Part shown: one piece after another, positions 25,263 to 38,000 of the stretch
Layout of the letters: each line of letters starts with the position of its first letter
Numbering within the stretch: the first letter of the stretch is position 1
From: Lytechinus variegatus
Taxonomy: Eukaryota > Echinodermata > Echinoidea > Temnopleuroida > Toxopneustidae
NCBI RefSeq assembly: GCF_018143015.1
Contig: NC_054757.1
Coordinates: 20,971,785-21,035,784 of the forward strand
Direction: 5' to 3'
Length of the DNA: 64,000 nucleotides
Program-made: the position numbers and the translations under genes
The notes under the pieces: model-generated
Told to the model about the DNA's origin: nothing
What the model saw: only the letters and a program-made list of their open reading frames with translations
Database searches by the model: none

Positions 25263-25879
25263 CCCATACCATATCATGATATGAACAAGATCTTTTTATT
25301 ATTGTGCACCGAGCATTGCCATATTATAAGCTCACAAAAAAATACAAAAAAGAGGGAGGCACAGCATGGTGTGCACAGCAAAAAAAAGTTGCTTAATATA
25401 AGTCCCGAGCGACCAAAGCAAGTGAGAAAAGGTCACCTTTTCATGCGAATCTAATTTTGAGATTGATTTTGACATGGTATTGAGAAAAAATATATCTTAC
25501 CCCACTTCCTTTTCCTTTTTCTTATTTTTTATATTTTATTTTATTTTTTTTACTTTTTTGGGTTTGTTCTCGTTTGTAGAATATTTTGGGGCCAGTGCTA
25601 TGCGGATCGGATCCGGGGCGATGGTGGCACCAGGATTTTTAACCTAGGGGGAGGCAAAATAATATTTTTTGGCGGGGCAACACACAAATGGTTTGCCTAT
25701 TTCTCAAAATCGAGGGAGAAGCATCTCGGCGGCTGATTTTGTTTTAATGTCGTCCCTATACTGACTTGAAAAGGGACCTGTTAAGGACTAGCTATTTGCA
25801 TTGGGTCATGAAGATGATATCTCACCAAATATATAATGCGAGAGCGAAGCGCGAGCTGAACATTTTTAACATCCTGAGA

Positions 25880-26038
25880 TGATAACAGGACGTTCTTTTA
25901 AAACCCTTTTTGCAATCAAAAGACTTTTCTTTTTTTTTTGCTATATTGGGTATTTTAGCGACACCATCCTAAGGAACATCCAGCGTTGGAAGAAACTACT
26001 CCTTTTTTCTCGATACAAAACCACTTTTAAAAGTGAAA
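25880..26038 (+). promoter_or_regulatory. Probable METTL14 5' UTR / promoter-proximal region
   Basis: The sequence upstream of the METTL14 ATG is unique-looking, after a last hairpin-repeat copy near 25837-25862. No TATA box or clear initiator could be assigned. The start codon context is AAAATGT, with A at -3. Transcript start is unknown. Confidence 0.3.
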
Positions 26039-29000
26039 ATGTCTGAAAGGCTGAAGTCAATAAGAGAGCGGTCCTACCAGCGGAGAAAAATCCTTGCCCA
26101 GCAGGTGAGTCTGAATTTAAATAGTCGCCGTTATATGGTTACCACGTCAATTTACACCTTACATACAGAAAAAGGTAACACGGATCCTTACGCGTGGGGC
26201 AATGCTAATTCAAGCGGTGGCCTACGCGTCGCTTGTCGCCGAAATGCAGCCTAGTCTGAGTCTGAGGATTCCATGATGATGTCTTTAAAAAAAAAAGATT
26301 GACATATACTTCTTCATCATTGGAGTCTTAAATCCCTTTCCATATAGCCATAAGAGAACCAAGTAAATAAAGATGGATTCCCCTTGGAAATCCATCTCTT
26401 TTAATAATTGGTCGTCATTTTAATTTATCTCTAGTTCTCTACACCTTAAAAGGAGAATGGAACCATTGCCATTGGAACAAGATAGCTTGTGTGAAAATGA
26501 AAAAATCAAAGAAACAGATCAATGAAAGTTTGAGAAAAAGCAGATAAATAATGAGAAAGTTATGAGCATTTGAATATATTGCAATCACTAATGCTAGTAT
26601 GGTCTTACTCACTCACACAACATGCGAGGTTAGTAATACTAACCTCGCACAACGCATGTGGTTTCATAGTGGACTTTGACGTTTTCATTCATCACACGAA
26701 TGTGAGGGAATTAGAAACGCCAAACGTTTCAGTATTTCTCCACTAATGATTTCTTTTTAATAAATTTAGTTTAAAAAAACAAAATGAAGTGGAAATTATT
26801 TATAAAACTGTTTTTATCGCTTACCTCCAAGTCTCAACCAGGATACTCCGTTCGATCCGTCCTTAATACTGCGGTGGAAAGTACGCAAACAACAATCGAA
26901 AAGCAATTTTTCGTATCGAACATTCTCAATTCAAGTCGTCAGCGCATAATAGGAAATTGTACCAAAAATCAACAGGTTGCATCTCATGTATATATGGTCA
27001 GTTCCCCCATGTCTGCGCGGTCTCCCAAGTCTGCGCACCCGCGTATCTGATGCGCGATTCTAGTAAAAGAAGATACGCAACGAGCACGAACTTTACACAT
27101 GCAATATAGATAGGTATTCATTAAAAAATCTGACTAAAAATGATGGTAAAATAATGAATTTAGGGCATTTCGTGTGACGGCCTCAAAATGCAGCCTTTCT
27201 CAACAAAATCCCTGAATCGTGTGTAAAGTGAATGAGTGCGCAGACATGGGGTACCATTTTTTTTTTCAATCTGAAAATGACTGCCCGAGGTTTTTTCCAG
27301 GAAAATCATATATTTCTTTCAAATTTTTATGAGATATTTGGCACACTAACTCATTATGATGTAAGGAACATAATCAACTGAAAGATTTTGTGAAATGAAA
27401 AGAAATTCACTTTAAATCTTAACTCAAATCGTTAGGTGCGCAGACTTGGGGCCCACCATCATACTTATTGGTAAAGTACGCCATCTTTTGACAAGATGAT
27501 GATGAAAGTGGATTGAACGAGCAAGAAAATAATGCTGATCGCCTAGAATGCAGCTAGCTTGCAACACCGTAAACAAAGGTACGGTAGGCACTTAAGAACC
27601 AAGTTTGAAAGGACACTCGTAAAATTACGTCACTCTCGCGATGAATAATCATTAGATCGTGGTCGTGCGTGTTCAATAAAAACTCTCTGCATGCATGCAC
27701 TCAGTGTGTATTGAACACGCACGACCACGATCTAATGAATATTCATCGGCGAGAGTGACATAATTTTACTTGGTTCTTAAGTGCCTACCGACTTTGAAAT
27801 AATATCGCGCGCCCTCTTTAGGCAAAAGTTGATATCAACGCTGATCAAGAGGCATCTACGTGAAGATCACGAAAAATGCTCTTATTTTATTCAAAACAAC
27901 ACCAAACAGAATTCAACAAACGATCCATATGGTTCGGTAAGTGTCATAGAATAAATATAATGCTTAGCTACGATGTAAAGTCATAGTTATTTTAGTAAAA
28001 AGGGTGTGAAAGATTCGCGTGCACCAGGTGCATATGAATCCTTCACACACGAGACGATTTGAAACCATGAGTGGGTCTTACGTAGACCAAAAGCTTCGGT
28101 CTCTGTTAATGTTGGTTGTTCAGCTGAACTCCGTTGGCTTCACTCACCAAATACAGAGACCGAAGTTCTAGCGCGATCTGTACAGGGGACTCAATGGCCA
28201 TATGTTTATGTACTTAAGATCGGACAAAACGGGGAAGTGAATTTGCGTGACAGCTGAGGTAAGTCACTGTTTTTGTTCCTTTTAACTTGATTTTTCTCAG
28301 TTTTTTGGCAATTAATGCCAAGAGGGAATATTAATTTGCATTTTGGTTGCAATAATTTTCAATTTTTTTATTCATTAAAGACAAAAATTGAAGAGCCCCG
28401 ACGGGGGGATTTTGCATTGCAAGTCCCCTAATGGTGGCTGCACGATAGCGAGCCGTCTGTGTACGAGGAGAAATAAAAAAATGTTAAAAAACTCCTCGAA
28501 ACAGACGGCTGCCAGCTGTCTAGGTCTTATGGAGATCATCAAATGAAATTGACAATGCAACAAAGATGAGTGATGTCACTTTTTGTGAACAACTCTCCCC
28601 ATCACTTTAGTATATATTTCACTTAAATTGCCTCTTTTATCGCATCTATCAGTAGATCATGTGTCTTTTTCTAGAGGGCATGTAATACAGATTTTTAAAG
28701 AATACATCATGGAAAAAGATTTTGTATCACTATAAGAAAAAGCAAAGAGACATTTTGAGGGTATTTTATCGTCCATCAAACTCAAAGGGAAAGTTGTTCA
28801 CATGTGACATCACACATCCTTGTCGCATTGCCAATGGGAGGATCTGCATAGCATTAGTGATTGCAATATTCAAATGCTCATAACTTTTTCATTATTTGTC
28901 CGATTTTGCTCAAACTTTCTTTGTTCTTATTCTTTGATTTTTCTGTTTCCAGAGCTACCAAGTCTCACGCATTATTCGTGAGACTCAAGCATTTTGGACT

Positions 29001-32000
29001 CTTGTTCATCCCCTCAAATCTCTGTCTCACGCAACTATCACAGCCTATCCCATATACAATGTACATTGTACACAATGTCTGTGATCTCACTCAGATTCAC
29101 GGAAAATCTCATGCATAGCTGGTCTTTGACCTTGGCATCTCTGTGTTTCATCACACACCTACTTCTACTTGTTCCAAAGGTTTCATTCCCCTTTAAAGTA
29201 ATGCGTAGGAAGGTTTAAAAAAACAGAAAAAAGGTGAAAAATAAAGGTTTCTTACCAGACCGATGTCACGTAGACCCCTTGATCCACATGTAATACCCAT
29301 GTAAACAACGCAAATACAATGGCGTTGACCCTTGAACCGCTTATGTATTACATAGTTCCGATATGGTACGCAATGCCTTTTTTAAGAACAATTTATAGAT
29401 AAAAAAAATTATTTTACAAATATTAAAATTTTTACGTAATTATAAATAATTGACAATCACGTATTATATTTTATTATTTGTAAAATAATAATTGTTATCT
29501 ATAAATTAATCTTCAGAACGGCATCGCTAACCTGAAGTACGTTGTTTGCAGAGATGCCAAGTTCAAAGACCAGCTACGCGTGAGATTTTCTGTGAATCTG
29601 AGTGAGATCACAGACATTGTGTGCAATGTTTATGGGTACAAAATGCTGGAGTCTCACGCCTACTGCGTGACACTTGGTAGCTCTGTGTTTGCTCTGACAC
29701 CATTACGAGCCCAATGGCCGTCATCAGTCTATTGATGGGGGGGGATGCTGCGGAGCCAGACGAAGTCTCAGGGGAGCATATCCCTGACAGAAATAGACCT
29801 ATTGGTCTAGCCTATATCATGTGCTCACAGGATGGGCAAAATTGAAACTTGCGCATGCCAAATTCTACTTTCCATGTGAAATTTCTAAAACTGGGCCTCA
29901 TGCAAAAAAGAAATGGGCTAAATCATTTCTGACATACATGTATATGGTAAGGGGTCCTAATGCTAAGTACCACTTTCAATTTCAATGGTAAATGCGCATT
30001 CTGTGAGTGGAACTGTGACTGCAAAGTGACAAATGACTCCTATTCAATTTTTTACAGAGGCTACAGAATCACTAAAAGTAGAGAAAATAGCAACTCTTTG
30101 GAATTTGAAGTTATATTCCCATCAGTTTTCATATTTTCCTAAAATGATATGAACATATTTTAGAAATTATGACACAGGAAATATTATTTCTTTGCGTTAT
30201 AAATCGAGTGCATAGCATTAGGATCCTTACTACATCGGGCGGCGAAATAAAGAGGTGTTCAGGAAACAAGGTGGAATTTTCATATTAGTGAGTTTCTGTG
30301 GTATTTTCTTCTTGGGTAAAGATCTTTAGAATATAAACAACAAATTATTAGTGTAAAATAATTTGTCCAAATATTAAAATTGGCATATTTTTTTTCGTTT
30401 GTAAACAAAGTGCATAACTTTAGGTCACCCCATCATACATTATCAATTTTGTTTTTTGAACAAATACTCATTTAAAAACCAAGAAATATATTATGAGATG
30501 ATGGGAGAAAACTTACAGATGTTTAACGGCATGATGTTGCCGCCCTCTATAAATGCGTCTTGTAGCTAAGCTACTAACAAAGAAAACAAGGTCATGATGA
30601 TGGCGACATAAACAGTTTCCCATATTGGCGTTGGGCCTCTACTATTAAAAGTTTTACGAGACTTTAAGGAAAAAAACTGTGGAAAGCCAGCAACGTCAAC
30701 TTTTTTATGCATTTAGTCTCCTCCTTATTTACAAAGGAAATCATGCAAATTTCCTTGAGAAAAAGTTATGACATTGTTGGATTTCCACATAGTTTAAGAT
30801 GATCAGATCAATCATAACTCTTTGCAAGACGGGCCCCTGATCTATGCAGCGATTCCTTATTTTAAGTTGAATATCGTTGATAGGTATATCAGACAAGATC
30901 ATGTAACATCTTATCAATAAATTCAGTCGGCCTACCTATCTGTTTAAAAAAAAAGCGAAAGTTCATTTGTGAAGAGTTCTTAGAGAATGAAGAACATTAA
31001 ATGGCTTGTTACTTCTAAACAATTTTCACTCATTTATCATTAGCTTGGAGCCAAAGATGCAGACAACCTATCCTCCGTGCTAAACAGCAAAGAAGATCAT
31101 CAGAAGATTGTACAGGCCTCGGCAAGTTCAGTGTAAGTTTTTTTTCCTCTTTATTTCCCTCCCTTCCCCCATGGATCAGCCTCTGTTCTGCTTGCACAGC
31201 TCTCGTAAACAGGGAAGGGGTGTTTGAGCTTAGTCCCTCCTGTTTTTATATTATTTTTAGGGAGCACCCCCTCTCCCTAGTTCCACCACTGATGGAAAGA
31301 TTTGCTCTAGTATATGTAACCCTGCTTATGAGAAAGTTTATTTGAGAAAGAAACGACAACAGAAAATGTGCTGTTTGTAGACATTTGATGCATTAAATAG
31401 TGGTCAGTTTCATTCAAATTGACTATACTGTAAAACATATTGCCTACTAGTAAGAAAAACAAAAGAATAGGGTACAGTACAAGGTCTTTGAACACATGAT
31501 CCCTTTAGTTCTGGTGCTGGTGAGAAACTTTCTTTATTAAAGGAAAAGTCCACCTCAACAAAAACTTGATTTGAATAAAAAGAGAATAATTCAACAAGCA
31601 TAAAACTAAAAATTTCATCAAAATCGGATGTAAAATAAGAAAGTTACGGTATTTGAAAGTTTCGCTTATTTTCAACAAAATAGTTATATGAACGAGCCAG
31701 TCACATTCAAATGAGAGAGTTGATGACATCACTCACTCACTATTTCTTTTGTATTTTATTGTATGAAATATGAAATTTTGCTATTTTCTCGTCATTGTCA
31801 TGTGAAATGAAGTTTCATTCCTCCCTGAACACGTGGAATTCCATTATTTTAACATTTTGTGCTTCAGGCAAGGACGTCCTAATCATCAAATTCGTAAAAA
31901 TTGAAATATTGTATAATTCAAACAATGAAAAACAAAAGAAATAGTGAGCGAGTGACATCATCGACTCTCTTATTTGGATGTAACTGGTTCGTTCATATAA

Positions 32001-35000
32001 CTACTTTGGTGAAAATAATCGAAACTTTGAAATGTCATAACTTTCCTATTTTATATCCGATTTTAATGAAATTTTCGGCATTGTGCTTATCTGATTTTTC
32101 TCTATTGATTCAAATCAACATTTTTCTGAGGTGGACTTGACCTTTAAAGATAAACAGCAGTTGTAAAAATTCAAGTAAGCATCGTCAGCTGGCAAAATTG
32201 ATCATGAGAAATGATCCACTGCAAATGATTGCTCATCCAGTTCCCTTCACATTAAAAATATTACAAACTATCATGAAAGTATCAGGTCAACAACTAAGGT
32301 TTTGTCTGATCTAAGCTTACCTATGTGCAGTGCATGTGACCTTCATGCATTTAGCCATTCTCAATCACTGAGAGAAAGTTTCCTCAATTATCCTAGTTCA
32401 CAACCAGCACTCGGTGTTTTTAAAGCCCTATCACATCGTTCCGTGCCCGGGGGGGGGGGGGGGGCACTTCCATGTCTCAAAATGCACCCTACATGTAATT
32501 ACGTATTTTCCATATTCTGAAAATGCACCCCCTAACAAGTATTGGCGTCTAAAACCATACCCTTAACAAGTATTGGAAATAAAACTATACTCTTGGCAAG
32601 TATCCCCTGAAATGAGACCCTAAACAAGTACAGTGATATTTTATTTCACGGGTCCGTCGGTCATTGGTTTTACCTCTACACCCCATTTGGTTTAGTACGG
32701 CCCCACCTTCTACACCGCGCTAATTGGACTCTAAACTAGTAGTGTGGGGGAAAAAGGCACATCCTTTGTAAAGCATTTTAATTTTGTTTTATCATCCCCG
32801 CAAATTTGACCCTAAACACGTAGCTGTCCTTTTTACGTGTATTTTTTGTCGTGCATGGTATCCACTCATCAATGTAAGTGCCCCCCCCCCCCTGTTCCGT
32901 GCTAGCCTCATGTATGACTTGCGGAGGGCTGTTTTTGCTTCCCGCAGGTCACCCACAGGTCGCCGTATTGACAGTAGCTCGCACGTATCTCACACGCAGT
33001 TGCCCAGAGAAGCGCACGCAAATCTGATTTGAACAAGCTCAAAACTTTAATATGGGTAATTACCTGCAACTCACCCGCAAGTCTTGCAAGGAGCAATTTG
33101 ACAAGGCCTTTATCTTTAATGACCCAAACTGAATTTCTTTGTTTTATTCTAGCTCTGACAGGGTTGGTGGGTCTGCACCACCGCCAATCAAGAGAAGGGC
33201 GATAGGCGAGGGTGAAACTCCTACGAGTTTGGACAGGAGAAAATCAACCGAGGTAAGAACTGTGGGAGTTTCACAAAGATTTATGTGTTATTTAATATTG
33301 CTCCAGATTGAATTCATATGTTGGTGAGGTCTGTAACTCATTGCCATTTTGACTATGAAAATCTATGAAGTTTTTATAAAGATTAATAAGTCTCCGGTTT
33401 TGCAGTTCTCTTTTTTATTCCTTTATTTTGTTATTTCTCTCTGTCTTTTTTTAGTCTGTCTGCTTGTCCCTGCCTTTTGGGTGGGGGTGAAAATCTGAAT
33501 TTAATTTTTTTTTTCATATATTTTATTCAAATTTTTTGATTTCTCGTGTTTTTCAGGATGGAGAGGAAGCTGGAGAGAAGGTTCTTCGAGATGAAGTTTA
33601 CAAAGACTCTTCCACTTTTCTAAAGGTAACACATATTCACAGTACAGAATAATAGGAATGCTCCCCAGGGAGTGGATGTGATGTGCACTCATATGTTGAC
33701 TTAAGCCCGGCTCACACCTTTGCGTTTTTAGCTGCGTATTGCTGCAATAGCCGAACGCAGCCTTAAGCAGCACGACGCAGCAAAACATTCGGCAGCCCTC
33801 ACACTGTTGCGTATGGAGCTCGTTATAGCTCGTACATTTTTTCGAAAAATGACCGCTTACGGTCGCTTTAGGTTGCGTTTTACCTCGCTCTAGCTCGCTT
33901 TTGCTCGTAGCAGTATGATGCAATACGAAGTTTGCTCACCACGTTGGGTGTTTATCTCGTTAGCCACTCGTTTGTTGCTAGCTAGCCCTACCTCGTCTCG
34001 CCTCGACTCACTGCTCATTCACTCGCTTTATCTCGACTGCTGCTCGTTCCGCGGCGTAACAGTTCGCTCTGCTGCGTACACGTGTGGTCGTATATTGCAG
34101 CGGTGATGATCATTTTGTGGTACTAGTCATAATCTTTTGACGAATCTACAGGCAAACATCGCTTTGTGAACTATGACTTCTCTGCAAAGCTCTTCTATAC
34201 AAAAAATTAAGCTTTTGCTTCAGCTGGAAGAGGAAGAGGCCACTGACGATTATGCGCAAGGGGAATTGCTGCTTGAGTTGCATCGACGAAGTCGTATCCG
34301 GCCTCGAAGTTGTTGGATTCGGTCTTGGATCTGCAGGAGGAATGAGCAGGGCCATTTCAACCAGCTAATGAGGGAACTAGAAGCTGAAGACCAAGAAGCA
34401 TTCGCAAACTATTTGAGAATAAGTCCTGCAATGTTCAGTGAGTTAGAGCAAAGACTCCATGGGAGACTGGAGAAGCAGGACACCTTCTTCAGGGAAGTCT
34501 TTCACCTGCACTAAAGCTAGCCGTCACCCTTAGACACTTGGCCACTGGGGACAGTTACAAAACGCTCATGTATAGTTTCAGGGTAGCCGATAACACAATT
34601 TCACTCATAGTCCGTGAAGTGTGCTCTGCCATCATCGAGGAGTTCTCAGACGAGCTTGTTAGGTGCCCCACCAGTCCTCAAGAATGGAAAACGGTTGCAC
34701 AGGGCTTCGAAGATCGGTGGAACGCTCCTCACACCATTGGAGCCTTGGACGGCAAACATATTGCCATCCGATGTCCCGCTGATAGTGGCTCCATCTTTTA
34801 CAACTACAAGGGCTTTTATTCGCTAGTTATGATGGCCTTAGTTGATGCCCAGTACAGGGATCTACGTCAGATGCGCAGCTTTTTAACTCTTGCGAACTAA
34901 GGCAACACCTAGAATCGGACACCCTTGACCCTTGGAGTACCCCCTCCAGAGCCCCTGCCAAATGACGACGAGAACACCCCTTACTACATTGTACATCGTG

Positions 35001-38000
35001 GCAGACGAGGCATTCCCGTTAAGAACATGGCTGATGAAGCCATATGCTAGAACAGCTATGGCTAGAGAAGAGAGAGTTTTTAACTACAGGCTCTCTCGGG
35101 CTAGGAGAGTGGTCGAGAACGCTTTCGGAATTCTCGCCAATCGATTCCAGTGCCTGCTTTCCACTCTCCGCCAAACCCCTGCGATGAATGGGAAATCTGT
35201 GAAGGACATATTCGTGATCTACCACTAAGAAGTAATAGGTGTCAAAGGATCTTGCATAGGGGTGCTTGCCAGGTGACGGAGCAACGATGATTTGTTGCCC
35301 AATACAGGAACGTCCGAAAGACGATCCCAGGAGGCTCCTCCGCTGTTAGAAGGACCACTCGCGGAACGACCCACTTCAACAGAAGATATGACAACTGGTT
35401 GGAGGTTTGCGTAGCTCTGCCCCCTGTCATGCTGAATGAGAGGAGGTTGCATGAAACTGGCGACAACTTGTTGGGATGGTAGTGGTTGAGTAGCTCTTAC
35501 GACCTTGGATGTTGCGACGTAGTACATTAGGGTGTAGAATTGCCTGCGCACATATTCTTCCCAGAAGTCCGGGTGAATGAAAGGATGCATACTTCCAAGA
35601 AAGTTTTGAAAGCTGTATGGTGGTTCTCAGCAGCCTTGATCAAATCTTCGACCTGTTTGCGGAGCCCTGCTTCCCTCTCTGCTCTTTGAGCCAACCTTTC
35701 TACTAGGTGTTCAATATCTGTATTTGTCGCTTTTCTCTTCCGTTTACTTTTAATTACAAAAGGTGTGCTTGTTGCAGCTGGCTGTTGCCCCTCTCCTTCC
35801 TGCTCTTCTAGGTCCATGTATTCCTCAGGCATCTCATCATCCGAATCTTCTGAGACCTGGTCAGTGTTACTTGATTTCTTCTGTTGGTCGGCATCCGTTT
35901 GAGATTTTGGCTTCAGCTGAAAATGTAATAAAATAGATGTTAAAGTTAATGTCAGGGTTAAATAGTATAGTTATTTGCAAATTTAACAGGGTTAAATAGT
36001 ATAGGCCTGAAGCTCCGTTTACCAGTCAGTTTTAAAACATAAAGTATGAAGGCAGTTGAGATTAGTTACTTTCCTCAAATAACAGAATTCTTGGTATCAA
36101 AATTTGATTATAAGAAATACGAGAAGAATACTCACGCTAAGCTGACAGGATTCATGCCGAACGATGTGTGCCTTGAAGAAGGAGAACGTGCTGATGATCC
36201 ACTTTTCACGAGTCGTCAACTCTTTTGCTCCTGACCCGGATGCCTTCCTCGTGAGTTTCCCGTAGGCACTCCTCATGGAGTGATACCATGTCTTGTAGTC
36301 ATTCGGGTCAGTGCCCATCTCTAGACATTTGTCATGGATCGCCGCTTGTTTCTTTCTGGTGTCTTTGTACAATTTGCACCCTTTATCATAAAACATGGGA
36401 TTTGCACAGAGCCATTCCCCGAGTTCTTGTTCTTGCTCGTCAGTAAAGTTTACTGCAGCTTTCTTTGATTTCTTCTTGATTTCTTGCTGAACTCCACGAG
36501 TTCGTCATCACCGTCATCTTCAGCTATTGCCACTCCTGGTGACTCCGGAGCAGGAATGGGGGACAGGCCTCAGGTTGCTGAAGCCTTTGTCATGGATTTT
36601 CTAATTTTCGGCATCTTTCTCTCCCGGCCTACGAACTAACTGAATAATAATTCATGAGTGAGGATTCTCTGTCAAAGGCAGATATCCGCAGTGCTGGTTA
36701 GCCAAAGCGAGCAGGAACGAGCTAAAATGAGCAGGAACGAGGTAAAACGAGCGAAAGATGACCTAGACTCGCAGTTAAGATCCAAGACGAATGCAGTGCA
36801 CCAAGCTACATCCGTAACGGTCCTTGTTGTTGCGAACAGCGTGCGAGGTATAGCGCAACGAAATACGCGTTGATGCGAGCTAAAGCGAGGTAAGTCGAGG
36901 TAAATCGAGCTGGTAACGCAGCTTTAGGCAGTGAAACGCAGCTCAAAGTAGCGCTGCGTTGGCCTGCGTTAAGCTGGAATACTCCTCAGGGAGTGGATAA
37001 AGTATATCTCATATTGCTACAGGCTGGAATACTCATTAGGGAGTGGATACAGTATACTGAACATTACAACTGGCCAGACTACTCAGGAGTGGATGAATTC
37101 ATACATGTACACTTCTTGTGTTAGGGTTCATGATTGAATCTGATAAGATTTGACATTATTTTGTGTGTGTGTGTATTATGTTTAAAGTACTGAATAAATG
37201 AAAGGGATTATTTTTCTGTTCGATTTGGTATGTGTAGTTATAAAAAAAATGTTTTGTTTTCTCTTCCATATGAAATTTCCAAAAAATTATACTGTTTATT
37301 ATTTTAATTGTTTAATAGGGTACTCAAAGTGCAAACCCTCATAATGACTACTGTCAGCATTTTGTGGATACCGGACAACGGCCGCAGAATTTCATCAGAG
37401 ATGTTGGTAAGTTTGAACTCCGACCTCTCCAATGCTACAGAAGAATAGAATATTTTGGATTCAGAAGTTGCATGGTTCAAGGACTTATCTATTTTTTTTT
37501 GTTTGAGGGGGATATGTATAAACAAAAAAATCAAGCAGGCAAAGTAATGATGAATATCTTGACAATTCCTTAAAGGGGAAGTTCACCCCGAAGAAAAGTT
37601 TAATGTAATAATAGCAGAAAAAATGATTAAAAAATATTGGTGAAGGCTTGAGGAAAATCTATTAAAGATTAAGAAGTTCTTAGAATATTGACTTTATTAT
37701 TTGAGACGTCATATACGAACAGCTGCCCCATATTTTATGTTATTTGCATAAATTATAGTCTTTCAATGGTTCTTGATGACTTATTTTTTTCTTGTTAGGA
37801 ACGTTTGTGAAATGATTTGTCTGTTGATATACCGCAGGTACAAAAAAAGGACCTTTTCAATTTTTTTAGAAAATTACATTTCATTGCTTTTTACCATACG
37901 ATATGTAGGAAAGTTGCTCTCATATAACATCACAAATCAAATTATTAAGATTCTAATAACCTTTTTATTCTTTGATGGATTTTCCTCAAACCTTCATCAA

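Larger units (their letters stand above)
26105..31043 (+). other. METTL14 intron 1
   Basis: 4.9 kb between exon 1 and exon 2. Contents: inverted GTCTGCGCACC / GGTGCGCAGAC words near 27020-27045 and 27437-27455 (a possible decayed MITE), the hairpin MITE at 27582-27790, CGGTCTCTG words at 28095-28165, inverted CCGTCTGT words at 28450-28510, and the foldback at 28951-29684. No coding evidence. Confidence 0.6.
33704..36969 (+). mobile_element. Decayed PIF/Harbinger-type DNA transposon in METTL14 intron 4
   Basis: An element of about 3.27 kb between TTA(A) sites (33701-33704 and 36969-36972). It carries a HARBI1-like nuclease remnant (+) and a trihelix/MADF-like DNA-binding protein remnant (-), the two-gene layout typical of Harbinger elements. 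Left end GCCCGGCTCACACCTTTGCG and right-end inverse CGCAGGCCAACGCAGCG are only imperfectly inverted. Both ends carry long subterminal blocks of GCTCG/AGCGAG-type words (about 33800-34080 and 36690-36960), probably transposase binding sites. The element interrupts a minisatellite of about 55 bp units. Confidence 0.85.
33640..37110 (+). repeat. Minisatellite of ~55-bp units split by the Harbinger element
   Basis: Units with the core GGAATRCTC..CAGGGAGTGGAT occur once left of the transposon (33655-33700) and about three times right of it (36973-37110), with increasing divergence. The copies on either side show that the transposon landed inside a pre-existing tandem array. Confidence 0.7.

Noticed and set aside
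26033..26038. Upstream GTG as METTL14 start
   Set aside because: ATG at 26039 gives the family N-terminus and eukaryotic GTG starts are rare.
33501..33923. 140-codon open frame on the - strand at the left end of the Harbinger element
   Set aside because: It crosses METTL14 exon 4 and the transposon border and resembles no known protein.
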